Assembly: GCA_945643635.1 (NCBI GenBank)
Contig: CALZFC010000007.1
Span: 722,501 to 786,500, forward strand
DNA length: 64,000 bases
Direction: 5' to 3'
Source of the DNA: Allodiplogaster sudhausi
Taxonomy: Eukaryota; Nematoda; Chromadorea; Rhabditida; Diplogasteridae
The notes below the pieces were generated by a model. That model was not told where the DNA came from. It saw nothing but the letters and a program-made list of their open reading frames with translations, and did no database searches. Numbering within the stretch: the first letter of the stretch is position 1; each line of letters starts with the position of its first letter. Positions 47,933-60,297 of the stretch are shown here, in pieces. Both the position numbers and the translations under genes were made by a program.

Positions 47933-50293
47933 TTAATAATATACCGAAGCATCGGGAGAGTGAACTTCGTAGGGGAGACCATGAAGATCTTCGACTACGT
48001 TGCAGACCGTAAGAGATTGGATAGAATTATCTTGATCGAGCGCTATTTTCTGAAAATAAATCTATGTATGCTTTTTAATTTTAGAAAATCGACTTTCCCA
48101 CCTTGAAAAGTGGAAGGAGTAACAAAATCTTGGCAACGCGAATGGCAATTTTCCTCTCCGTCAACTCAGGGCGCCTCTGGCGAATGTACGCGTACAGCGC
48201 ATCCAAATAACGTATCCTGAAGAAGCACTTAATAAACTTTCAAGTAAATTTGAATAGAGATGAACCTCGTTCGCTCGACGTGGCTTCTCCCTTCAGATGA
48301 CAGCTTCGGGGTGCTCATAAATAATACGAGGGCCTACAAAACAGGAATGTCAACAGTTAATCAATAATCGTGAAAGCAAGATCAAAGACCCTTTTTTTAT
48401 CCATTCTAACCCGGAGAACAGCGACTTCCCCGTTGTCGATACAAATTTCCCGCATAGCAACAAAAACTTCGTCGAAGGAGGTTGTAGCACTCATTTTCAA
48501 GAAATGGTTGATGCTGCAAAGAAGTTCAGTTCGTGGCACTTTCCTGTGCTTCATCTTTCTTACGCGAATGGCAGCTCGGCCTGGAGTTTAGGGCATCTCG
48601 GGTAGAATGAACCATCGAACAAGAGAAGATCGTCCCCACCATAGCGAAAATAGCTAAAAACCGTTTACTTGATAAGTGCCATGAATTAAGACATTACTTT
48701 ACAATTGCTAGGTTTGAATTTGTACGGAACATGCGAGAAAAAATCCAATATATTAGAGAAAGAAGTGAAAAGGAAACGAACGAGTTGGCTACGAGAATCA
48801 CGAAGGAAACCATTGTTCCTCGTGCACGTAATAAGATCTCGCGATCGAACATTGAGAGGGCCTGCAGTTGGGGAGAGTTTAGAGAGGAGATTCAAAAGGC
48901 CTGAAGCTAATAAATAAGGGTACAACTAGATAGAGAAGTAGGTCTAATAGTCAATACATAAAAGTCGCTGAGTAGATTGGCCCAATCGATGCAGAAGGCA
49001 ACACCGCGAGTAATGAGAAATGGCAGATTAGAAGGCTGGAGAATACGCCGCTTCTCCCAGCAAATCTTAAGATAGCAAAATAAAAATGCCAGAGATCAAA
49101 AAAATCTAGTTCTCCATCGAAAAGAGCTTCCTTCCATTTACTGGTCAATTTGTTGTACATACATATGTACATATGTATGTATGTATGTACATACAGTACC
49201 GCTCAGCGGCCAGGGGTCAATGCTATAGCGGCTATAGCGGCTATAGCCAAAAGAGGCCAAGCGAAATTAAGGCCTGTAACATTTTTGTTTTCAGAATTCA
49301 TTGTTATTTCTGTCTTCAGGGCAATGTTCTGCATCCATTAAGCTCAAAAACTCTACAAAACAACGCATTTTCACCAAAATGGAAAATCTTGTAAATCTTT
49401 GGTGCAGGAACAACACAATTAGTAGTGTGTGAATGTGTGATCGTTTCAGTGAAATTTATAAAGGCACTTGCTCGAACCGTATAACAACTTTAAATTACAG
49501 TTTCAAGCTATATTTTGCATCCTTTTGTCTTAAGAAGATACTTTTAATGCTACAAGTGAAAAAGGTATGACAAAAAATCTTGCAAAAAAAATTGGAAGAA
49601 ATAAGCTCAAAAGAGGAACCGAACCCCGGCTCTCCCGTTCATGCACATGCTAAGCATACCAATGCTCCATCCAGCCATAATGTTAGCCAACTCGAAACAA
49701 TTTTAGGAAACATTTTGACGGCTTTAAAGAGTTGTTAGAGTCCATGCCATAAAAATTCATTCCTTTCAGTAGTGTTCTGTAAGTTGCCACATTTCAATTT
49801 CGAAAACAAAGTTTCGGGTTGTCTCCTCTCCTCTCATCGGAATATTTCTTTTTACGAACGAACTTTCCAGATTTGAATTCCAAAAGCTCAGAACAACGTT
49901 TGCTGCGATTGGGGTTAGAACCTGTGACATGCAAAATCGCAGGCCAGCGCTTAACCCACTGCTCCACACCTATCATATCCGTTCGCCTCGCCAGCCTAAC
50001 TTTAGCAGTGGGTGAGCCACCTACTTCGAAAATTTACTCTCTCTCTCTCGATTTATTCTCCCTTTTCTTCGCTTTGAATTGCTTCGCCTCCTCTTTGAGC
50101 TCTTATTTTGATTCTCCTTATTTTTCCTAGTCAAAACATTCGCCCCGGTTGGGATTCGTACCTGCGACGCTCAAAACAACACGCAACACGCAGCGCAGCC
50201 TACTGCGCTACGCAGGCCATGTACGGGCCCTCAAGCCCGATAAATATAATGGCAGATCAGCCATTTACGTCGCCATTCAATTTCTTTCTCTCA

Positions 50294-50342
<49 letters not shown>

Positions 50343-53036
50343 GCTCTCTCGGTACGTATTGTTTTGTCCTCTCTTTGCTTCGCTTCAAGTGGCACGAATA
50401 TAGAGCAACTTCGAGTCCACAGAGCAAAAAGTTACGTTACCCTTGGGTATTACTTATAAGTAAACCATTGAAAGTCAGTACAAAGTGTCCAGGCCGAAAT
50501 CCAGATAGCGTCGCTGCAATCGCACTGACGCCAATTAGAGCTCAAAGGGGATTGCTCAAAGCGGAAACAAAGGGAGACCAGTCAACGCCTGGCTTTAGGC
50601 CTCTGATGTGGCCTGCGGAACGCAGTAAGTTGCACTCCAGCTTGAACTTTTGAGCGTCGCAGGTTCGAATCCCTACGGGGGCGAAAATTTGCCTAGGAAA
50701 AATTAAGGAGAGTCAAGATCGGAGCTCAAAGTGGAGGATAGTTCAAAGCGAAGCAAAGAGAGGGCAAATCAAGACGTAACACAGAGACCCACTTTCAAGG
50801 TTCGGCTTGGTCGAACAGACATGATTGGTGTAGCGCAGTTGGGTTAAGCGCTAGTCTGAGATTTTCCATGTCACAGGTTCTAACCCCTATCGTAGCAAAC
50901 GTTTTTTTCTGATTGTGAGCGTTGGGAATTCAAATCTGGAAAGTTCGTTCGTAAAAAAAATATTCCGATGAGAGGAGAGGAGACAACCCGAAACTTTGTT
51001 TTCGAAATTGAAATGTGGCAACTTACAAAACACTACTGAAAGCAATGAATTTTTATGGCATGGACTCTAACAACTCTTAAAAGCCGTCAAAATGTTTCCT
51101 AAAATTGTTTCGAGTTGGCTAACATTATGGCTGGATGGAGCATTGGTATGCTTAGCATGTCCATGAACGGAAGAGCCGGTGTTCGGTTCCTCTTTTGAGC
51201 TTATTTCTTCCAATTTTTTTTGCAAGATTTTTTGCCATACGTTTTTCACTTGTAGCATTAAAAGTATCTTCTTAAGACAAAAGGATGCAAACTAGAGCTT
51301 GAAACTGTAATTTAAAGTTGTTATACGGTTCGAGCAAGTGCCTTTATAAATTTCACTGAAACGATCACACATTCACACACTACTAATTGTGTTGTTCCTG
51401 CACCAAAGATTTACAAGATTTTCCATTTTGGTGAAAATGCATTGTTTTGTAGAGTTTTTGAGCTTAATGGATGCAGAACATTGCCCTGAAGACATAAATA
51501 ACAATGAATTCTGAAAACAAAAATGTTACAGGCCTTAATTTCGCTTGGCCTCTTTTGGCTATAGCCGCTATAGCCGCTATAGCATTGACCCCTGACCGCT
51601 GAGCGGTACTGTATGTATTTATGCATAACTCTTTCTCTAGCTTTTCTCAGTCTGACCGGAGTCCTGACGACGGCGATTCCAGGGTCCCTGAAGACAGCTT
51701 TGAAGGACAAGTCTGTGCGGAAGAGCCTTCCATCGTCCAGACCACGATAGCCCGTCCCGTTTGAGCCCAACTGTTCCGCCCAGTGTTCCTTAGAGGTCAG
51801 TTGGTATAGTTTCTATTCGCTTTGGAAACGTTCTGCCCTTCTTGCTTATTCCCACCTTATCTATAGTACAAATTAGAAAGCGAACCTGGTCGATGAGATG
51901 CTGCACGACTGCCGCGTGGGCGAGGAGGCGCAGCTGTAGAGGATTCGGTGTCTCATGGATGTCGTCTGCTAAAATACAGTGATAAAAATTACTCTAAGTA
52001 AGAAATAAATGTAGCTGATCTGAGAGAATATTTCACCTAGTGGAGGCAGTTCAATGTCGCTCCCTTCTTCGTCTCCTTTCTCCACTTGCTTTATTGCTTG
52101 TTGCATCATCAAAGCACGCGCAGAGACGATGGAAGAAGCGTTTTTCTGTGTTTGGACTTCCCTATCGCCCACAACCACTGCAAGGACTAACAGTGAAAAT
52201 GCCTCGTTCATTGTGATGTAAAACGCACACATTGGGTCCATTCCTTCTCCAAGGCATCGTGCTAGGCGACAACCACGGCAGGATCGTTGAGTTCCTGAAG
52301 AAATTTAGCAGATTAATATAACACGTCAGCAAAAGCAACTAATTCTGTCTATTTTTTATGAATCACATAGGATTTTGAATAATCAAATATTGCATTATTG
52401 AATGAAAAAGTTGTTGTGCAAAATATGTTTGAATAGAAATTTTTCATAGCCATTCTTTAAGTCAACAACGATCCATTAGCGGATGATGCGTGATGCAGAC
52501 TTATTCTTGGCCGCCAAGTGGGCTGGCGGGGTCAAGCTGTACCACTGAAGGCTCAGTTTAACTGACCCTGTGCAAGGCTGCAATCTCCGCCTCTCCGACA
52601 CTTGGGCTGATTCTTGCCCGATGTGCTAAAAGAATCCGGATAGTTCCAACAATCAAGTCTATTGCTTGGACACGGACACAAAATATTTTTGTGATAAGAA
52701 CTAAAAAAAGTTGATGATGCCTTTCTAGAAGGTATCACAGTGATTGAGTACGTGAGGGTACCTTCTTCTGAAGAAGATGCGACATCCATTGCATGTAATC
52801 GCTCCGTAGTGCGGCCTCGCCCCGCTAGTGCCACACACGCGGCAGTTGACATCTTAGAAAAACTGTTATAATTATCTTCTTTCATATTTCAGTGCCATAT
52901 TTTTGCAAAAGTTATAGTATATTTGTTGTTATACAAAAAAACTTTGTTAATACAACTGACAGTCTTGCCGAACGGTTGCGTTATTTTCAGCCTTTGATGT
53001 GCTGGCAGTCGCAGAGCCTTGATGTCCTCCGACCAT
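47933..53036 (-). CDS. Nuclear hormone receptor E, with element in an intron
   Basis: NHR with all expected exons. Exon 1 52961-53036 ([20 protein letters not shown]). Zinc-finger exons about 52764-52853 ([20 protein letters not shown]), 52563-52622 ([14 protein letters not shown]) and 52229-52293 ([17 protein letters not shown]). Hinge about 52037-52180. Ligand-domain exons run from 51886-51966 and 51650-51790 ([18 protein letters not shown]), then after a 2.4-kb element, 48956-49075 ([20 protein letters not shown]), 48790-48865, 48559-48650, 48412-48515, 48267-48335 ([16 protein letters not shown]), 48101-48220 and 47933-48051, ending [12 protein letters not shown]. The zinc-finger acceptor is TTCTAAG, not CAG. 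The intron with the element is unusually long (about 2.6 kb), but its splice sites appear to survive. The gene is probably functional if these are spliced. Confidence 0.8.
49194..51611. mobile_element. 2.4-kb fold-back element with tRNA-like modules, TA-flanked
   Basis: The ends are perfect mirror images (CAGTACCGCTCAGCGG inward from both sides) and are flanked by TA on each side, as expected for a Tc1/mariner-type target. Arms extend about 1 kb each (49194-about 50250 and about 50600-51611) around a loop with a (CT)n run at 50285-50345. Each arm contains two tRNA-like modules: minus strand at about 49908-49975 and 50143-50222, plus strand at 50826-50892 and 50610-50690. They show A-box-like GCGCAGTTGGGTTAAGCGC and B-box-like GGTTCTAACCCC. 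A GCTATAGCG triplet repeat lies just inside each end. It sits in an NHR E intron. No transposase is seen. Confidence 0.85.
50826..50892 (+). repeat. tRNA-like module in right arm
   Basis: Reads TGTAGCGCAGTTGGGTTAAGCGC, then about 25 bases on GTCACAGGTTCTAACCCC. The spacing matches tRNA A and B boxes. The T-loop has TTCTAAC where a tRNA needs TTCRANY, and no acceptor stem closes, so it is tRNA-derived rather than a tRNA. A mirrored copy lies at about 49908-49975. Confidence 0.55.
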
Positions 53037-54888
53037 TTCCGCTTACGGTAGAGGAAAGTGAAACCTGGGTGCCGGCACTGAATAACTATCGTCTCGTCTA
53101 CTTTTAAATACATACTACCACGCCGGTAATGTAATCTTTCCGGGTGGTAAAATATACGATATATTTACTGGGATCTATAGTACAACTAATGACATCGAAA
53201 TATTTAATTCCAGAGCACAAATATGTTCAAAAGTGCACAACCGTGAATATATTTGTGACGGACCTAAAGATGTGCACTCTGAGAACTAAAGTGCAATTGA
53301 AGAAAATGTTGAGTAATCTTAGGCTTAGTTAGTAAAAAAAATCTCCCGCCTAAAATCTTATTGATAGCGATGATAATTCACATAACAGACCTAACATCTC
53401 CTATTTAAAGCTAAATGTTGCACATGCATACATATGTATGTATGTGCAACACTTAGCTTTAAATGTACATGCATAAAATTTTTAATGATCCAATTTGAAT
53501 ATTGTAGCTTGAAAATCAGGAAAATAATTCATCCAAAAAATTCGAGCAGTAATCGAAAAACATTTGCATTCAACAGATATGTGTGATAAAAAATGATTTT
53601 AACGACAAAAATTAATTTGGCATTCAATTTGCTTTTGCACCGCTTGGGTATCGCAACGTTAATGATGTAACAGAAAAGAGTTTAACAGAAAAGAGTTTAA
53701 TAAATGGAACGCGAACGTTGTCTTAGTCAGGCATTTGGCCAACGGTCCTTCACTTTGCGTCTGTCTGTACACGACTCTTCGCCACTCTCGCACCCTAACA
53801 TCCTCTGTATCTCTAAGTTCTCTCTTTTTCTCTTGCTTGATCTTTTGCTTAAGTTCATATGTCTAGCAGCACAGTCGTAAGCACCATCCTTCTCACCAAT
53901 GGAAAGTGCAAAGTCTTTCTCTCCCTCTGGGAGTCCTCAATGCTCTCTTACTCTCCCTTTCATTTCTCTCTCATTCAGTCTCTCATCTCTCCACTTTCTC
54001 TTGACTATCTTTCTGCATTCAGCTGGCGCGCATTTCTCTGTCACTTTCCGCACTGATGAGACTGAGTGAACAGGGGACCACCGCACTAATGTGTACTATG
54101 TAAAGGATCATAAACCTGCAGTCGCCATTTTCTCTCAACACATGCTGCACTATCTTACATACTTGATGTATACAAGCACTATTGTCCTGTCTGGTCGCTG
54201 TGTGCCTCTTTCGAGATCCTCGGTTTCTCTCTCTCTCCTTGTCTCTCTCTCTCTATCTTTGTGCTCTCTCTCTCTCTCCTACAAACACAGCTCACTTTCA
54301 TTCATCGATCTGTGCTTCTTCTCCTCGTACTCAAACGATTGCTAGCCCCTTTCAACAGCACACCGAGATGCCCTCATTTTCACTCCACGATGAAACATTT
54401 ATTTCGGAAAACATACAATCATTTTATCATTATTAATATATTTTTATTGAGAATCGCTTTGCTCTTTATGCGATTTCTTTGTCTTCTTTAACTTATTAAT
54501 TAGTTACTTATATTTTCACCGTGTGCGTTCGAAAGAGATATTCTTACCGAGCAAATTTTCTGGCGTGTTTCGTTGAGAATAAAAGTAAGCGAAACCGCGG
54601 ATGGCTTATCGCAATAACTTTTATTAGTAATTGTATTTTTCAATCAACTCACTAATATCATGAAGAACTGCAATATTATTATTAAAGTCAAACATTCATT
54701 AAATATTGCCTTCCACTAAACTTTAATGAGTATCGAGATATAGCGATGGTTGTTGAGGTAGAAAAGTATTCGTATCGCGAGGTATTTAATTTCACAGCAA
54801 ATATAGTTTTTGCCTCCTTGATATATGTATGCTCGAAAAGTTCACTGGCACTGAGCAATCCAACTTTTCCCTTATTATTTTAATATTA
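53037..54888. other. NHR E upstream region and spacer
   Basis: No gene recognised. A conserved TGGAAAGTGCAAA phrase at 53901, which resembles the B and D flank blocks, lies about 0.87 kb before the E start. A perfect-looking hairpin is at 53403-53466. CT runs occur at 54220-54280. Confidence 0.5.
53403..53466. repeat. 64-base hairpin
   Basis: Arms ATTTAAAGCTAAATGTTGCA and TGCAACACTTAGCTTTAAAT pair around CATGCATACATATGTATGTATG, which is itself largely self-complementary. One mismatch region (AATG/CACT) is visible. It could be a small MITE or an RNA hairpin, and I see no flanking duplication. Confidence 0.75.
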
Positions 54889-57800
54889 TCAAATGTATGC
54901 GGAGGCATCGGGAGAGTGCACTTCGTAAGGCAGGCCGTGGAGGCCTTCGACGACGTTGCAGATCGTGAGAGATTGGATGGAATTGTCTTGATCGTGTGCT
55001 ATATGCTGCAATTAAATATCTCTCAACAGTATTATTGGTAAAATTAGCGAAATTAGTGAAAAACGATGGGAGTACTTTTAAAACTGGCAGGAGTAGCAGA
55101 ATCTTGGCCACGCGAATGGCAATTTTCCTTTCCGTCAACTCAGGGCGGTTCTGGCGAATGTGTGAGTACAACGCATCCAAATAACGTATCCTGAAGGAAT
55201 TACATATGTATTTAATAATTACCATCAACAGCTGTTGTTCATTATATTACATCATAAAGTTGAAGAAAGATGAACCTCGTCCGCTCGACGTGGCTTCTCC
55301 CTTCAGGCGAAAGCTTCGGCGTGCTCATAAATAATACGAGGGCCTATAAAATGAGAATATCAAATGATATGAAAACATGATTAAAAGAAGACAGTCACCA
55401 AAAAAATTAATGCATCTTCAGATTGCCGCCCATTCTATCTAATCTCTCGTTTTCTCGTGATCTTTTTTCGCTGAATGAAAATGGGAATAAATAATCTTTT
55501 TGTTATCCTCCTTAAAAAATTCTTTGCCTTTCTAACCCGAAGCACAGCGACTTCGCCGTTGTCGATTCCAATTTCCCGCATTGCAACAAAAACCTCGTCG
55601 AAGGAGGTTGTAGCACTTATTTTCAGGAAATGGTTGATACTGCAAGGAAGTTAGGTTCGTGACACTTTCCTGTGTTTCATCTTTCTTACGCGAACGGCAG
55701 CTCGGCCTGGAGTTTAGGGCATCTCGGGTAGTACGAACCATCGAACAAGAGAAGGTCGTCCCCACCATAGCGAAAATAGCTAAAAACGTTCTACTTGATA
55801 AGTTCCATGAATTAAGACATTACTTTACAATTGCTAGGTTTGAATTTGTACGGAACATGCGAGAAAAAATCCAATATATTAGAGAAAGAAGTGAAAAGGA
55901 AACGAACGAGTTGGCTACGAGAATCACGAAGGAAACCATTGTTCCTCGTGCACGTAATAAGATCTCGCGATCGAACATTGAGAGGGCCTGCAGTTAGGGA
56001 GAGGTTCCACAGGAGATTAAAAAGTTCACGTGCTAATGAATTAAGGTTTAAAAATATATGCATACATATAGAGAGAATTAGATCAAATAGTCCATACATA
56101 AAAGTCGCCGAGTAGATTGGCCCAATCGATGCAGAAGACTACACCTCGCGTTATAAGAAATGGCAGATTAGAAGGCTGGAGGATGCGTCGCTTCTCCCAA
56201 CAGATCTTAAATAATAGAAAAAGCTTCATGTTACTGTGGAATATGAAAAATCTCGAAATAATAATTACCGCTTTAAATATTTTCTATCTTCACTCTTCTT
56301 CCATCTAACCGGTGTTCTGACGACAGCGATTCCAGGTTCCCTCAGGACAGCTTGGAAGGATAAATCGGTGCGGAAGAGGCATTGGTCGACCATGCTACTG
56401 TAGCCAGTCCCGCTCGTGCCCAGCTGTTCCACCCAGTGTTGCTGCGAATGCAAAACGAGATTAAACCTCTGATTGTACCAGTAGTGATTGATTGTACCTT
56501 TTATTATCATCTATGTATGTACATATATTCCTCGCGATATCTCACAATCAGTGAAATTGCCATACATAAAGTGCACCTGGTCAAGGAGGTGCACTACGAG
56601 GGCCGCGTGTGGGAAGAGGCGCAGCTCCATAGGACTCCGTCTCGTTTCTTCAATTATGAAATGATAACAAGTGGTCTAATTATATTGAGGTTAACTGAAA
56701 AGATGAACAAAGACCAATTGAAGAACTCGGCAGTTATTTCACCTCTCCCGGTCCCATTATCCTCGATCTCCGGCGCCTCCTCTTCTTCTTCGAGCTCCTC
56801 ATTTCCCATCACCTGCTTTCTCATCAGCTCCCGTGCGGACACCACAGAACGAGTAACTGGCAGTGCGCGCTTGTCTCTGTCGCTCTCCACCACTGCAAAT
56901 GCAACTAATGTAAGTATAGCACTGGATATTATCTTTCTCACGATCAGGCACTTTGTGTCCCACCACCATAGTAAAACGTTTGTTTTAGAAGCTTGGGGAA
57001 TATGTATGTGTGGTATGCATATGTACATACATACATAAATACAAATGCAAATAGATTTGTCAAAGTAAAATCACCAGGACTTCGGATAAGCGATCTTCAC
57101 TTGATAGATATATTTTAAATGGCCAATTTTAAAGGAAGAAAGAATTGTTAGTTTTGAGAAAGGAATCGCTGCTGCCAAGGGCAACGAAAATGGAGAAAAC
57201 GCGATTCCTTCCTTGCTCCAATGGCCGCCGTATTCGGTGGGAAAGATGCTTCAGGAAAAGTAGTGATTTTTTTTACGCACAAAATTTCCAGACCACTGCT
57301 TGCGCTATTGTGATGACCTTCTAGCCTAGTGACTTCATGAGAGACGACCTTGGATTGATGCGACTCTCAATCAAGGCGCACCACTCAATTTCATCGAAAA
57401 AACTGAATTCGAAAAGCATTGCCAATATTGCAGGCAAATTTTATACGAAAAGGGAAAAATTCTTTTCAAGACTCTCTAGAATTATGATCCCTTTGTACTT
57501 TGTGCTTGATTACTTCCTAGCTCAATTTTCTTATTCATAAGAAACTAAAGAAAGTGAAAACCGCACGCATTGAGTTCATTCCTTCGCTGCGGCACCGCGC
57601 AAGACGGCACGAACGACATCGTCGACGATTCCCTGAAATTAATAAACAAAATGTTAAATTAGACCACAGAAAAGCGAATACAACTTCGAATTGCCCCGTC
57701 CTTCACGGGAGCAGGCACTCTCACTCTCTCCAGCTGTTTCGGTAATCTCTTTAAGCACAAGCAACGAATAGCTGACCATGCGCGACGCAACAGTTGTCTT

Positions 57801-58274
57801 CCCCGAGCATTTGTAGTTCTTCTCGGCACTGATGCTGAGAACGTGCGATTTGTGAAAATAGCATAATTGCAAGGGTCTCTTATTCAAGCTACTCCATGCT
57901 GATAGTGTGTACTTACATATGTGCATACATACATACATACATGTGTATTAGTGTACGTATTATTGAAGAATATCATGAGATATGAATTCGAACCTTCTTC
58001 TGAAGAATGTGCGACATCCATTGCAAGAGATCGTGCCGAAGTGGGGCATAGCACCTCCCATGCCACACACGCGGCACTCGCCATCTCAAGAAGAATGGAG
58101 AGTCTCCTTTCCCTCATGCACTTACGTTCAAGAATAGTTATTCTGTTCATTACAGTTCATTAGAGAATTAAGATGAAAAACTTTAGCCAACTAACCACCA
58201 TTCTGCTGTCCCGAGGAACTTCCTTCGGTGTTTGCTTCGCCCGCGCCTGCGATCACCTGACTTCGTCGGCCCAT
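54889..58274 (-). pseudogene. Nuclear hormone receptor F, frameshift in zinc finger 2
   Basis: Exon plan as in its paralogues. Exon 1 58199-58274 (MGRRSQVIAGAGEANTEGSS). Zinc-finger exons about 57994-58085 ([20 protein letters not shown]), 57773-57836 and 57563-57633 (CRSCRLARCRSEGMNSM). In the middle one, NYKCSG is followed by out-of-frame codons. Adding one base at the CCCC run (57801-57804, GGGG on the coding strand) would restore the expected D-N-C-C-V-A-H pattern, so a one-base deletion is likely. The first finger exon uses a TTCTTGAG acceptor. Ligand-domain exons: about 56577-56650, 56303-56443 ([16 protein letters not shown]), 56092-56205, 55907-55992, 55690-55780, 55540-55640, 55276-55346, 55078-55192 and 54889-55005, ending [12 protein letters not shown]. 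The rest is conserved, so a homopolymer sequencing error is a real alternative to a pseudogene. Confidence 0.75.
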
Positions 58275-59064
58275 TCAGCTTCACCCTGTGTCCACTTACA
58301 TATTTGAAACGTGTTGCATTGGAAAGGATGATCGGAAAGAATCATTTCAGAGGGACCATTTTGGTGGCTACATTTTGAGCAAAAGAGTATGGGATAAGAT
58401 TTGCAATCAGACAAACTTTAAAGCAACTCTTAAGGCTCCGCCTTTTTCTAGAGAAAGAACAAAAGAGTAGATGTAGTTCTTAGTTAGTAAATAGTTAACT
58501 GAAGTTGAATTTTAGCTCCGCCACATGATATTTTTACGATTTGTTTTCTTGCAAGGATAGACAATTTGAATGACAGAAAAATTGACATCTACAGAAAGGA
58601 AAAACAAGAGAAATGAGTAAAGAGAGAGAGTAGTCAAAATAAGCGTGTTTACTTAGAAGAAAAAGGCAGACGTTGAGCTAAAAGTGTGCGAGAGAGACAG
58701 CTTGGTGGAGCAAGAGTGAAGAAAGCGGAAGAAGAGACGGAGGGTGGCCAGGGAAACAATAATGCAAATACTTCCTCCGCCATTCTGTGTTTTTGAGCAC
58801 ACATGCACTATCCTGTGCATGAAAAAGAGCGGAAATGTGTCTTTTCTTCTTTGTGAGTTCTAACAAAAGAATAAAAGAAGGATAAGCCGGCTGTAAAAAA
58901 AGGAACAACCGTTTTCAAGGAATGAAAATCTAAGTTAGCCTTAATACTATGAACGTCTTCTCGTCCTTTTTATCCAGTGAAGATCGAGAGTAATCGTGAA
59001 GGAAGTACGTGTCCAGATGAGCAAGGACATTTGTAAAACATTCGACATACTTCAAATGACCAAG

Positions 59065-59096
<32 letters not shown>

Positions 59097-60297
59097 TCAC
59101 TCTCACTCTCTCTTTACTTCTTTAACTTTCTCTCCCTTTGCACGGCGCGTCTCTGTTCTCTTCGCCAATGGAAGATGTTATCTCTCTCACCCGTCTCTCG
59201 CAGGCCGGAAGACCAAGAGTGTGTCACGAAGACAGCCACATGCACTGTCTAGAAACAGTTGCAACTGCACTTGCTTTTGCACTATGTTAGATCAAGAATC
59301 TTGACATTGTCAAAATAACGGCAGCCGCTTTAAAACTTTGTTTCTTCCTCTCTTGTTATTTCACAAGTCGAATAAGCCATAGCATGAATATAGCATGTAG
59401 AAATAAGAGAGAGAACCGATGCAATTTGAACTGCCACCAAGTTTATATGCATACATACAATATGGTTGTAACATTTTCGTCACCATTTCCTGGTTCGTGG
59501 ACGTGGACTAATACTGTTGGGTCACGAACATGTATGTATGCACACATTTCCCGGATAAACAGAATTCGAATAAAAAAGGTGATTTACCATGACAATTTAT
59601 CGACTTTACAAAGGTACAGTGAAATAGGTAGAAAATGCGTAATTCTACTCATAACAAATACAATTTCCTTGAGAATGTTGAATGTCTTCGCGCATAGAAG
59701 TAGCATACTTTAACTCTAAATGCTCCAGCTATTGTAATCTGCAGTAGAAATGTACATTCAATATCTTCAACTCTTACTCACTGAACTGGTCTTGCGAAGC
59801 AATGCCTCCTATCTTTCATTTCTTATATTCAACTGTACTGTTCAAACTACTGTTCAATATATTTAAAAGCATAGATCATAATAGATCATAGAACAAGCAG
59901 ATACTGTTTTCTTATTAAATTCCTTTTTATACACACATGTATAGATAAATGGAAGACAAGGATAAATAGATCTCCTGAGATTTAAGAATTTCGTAGGTAC
60001 ATATCAGCAGTGGTAGAGAGATGAGATTACAAGGTCTGCATGCACACAGAAGTTGAGGTAGATAATTCGAAAGGATGACAGATCATTAAGCACGTTAACA
60101 ACATACATACATACATTAGATACACGAAAGCTAGTATGAATCTTTGATGCAGGAATATGCTGCCCCACTCTGCCTTGCTCTCCATGCATATATAGCTATG
60201 AATCTATGCACTTTGCGAACTTCTAAAAATTACGACTATTATGAATTAGTGGGCACAAACGAATAGTTTATAATTTAAGAATAAATAAAAATTCAAT
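58275..60297. other. NHR F upstream region and spacer
   Basis: No gene recognised. The GGCCGGAAGACCAAGAG phrase near 59200 resembles the B flank at 35303. A CT run occurs at 59065-59115. The remainder is AT-rich with ATGTATG-type microrepeats. Confidence 0.5.
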
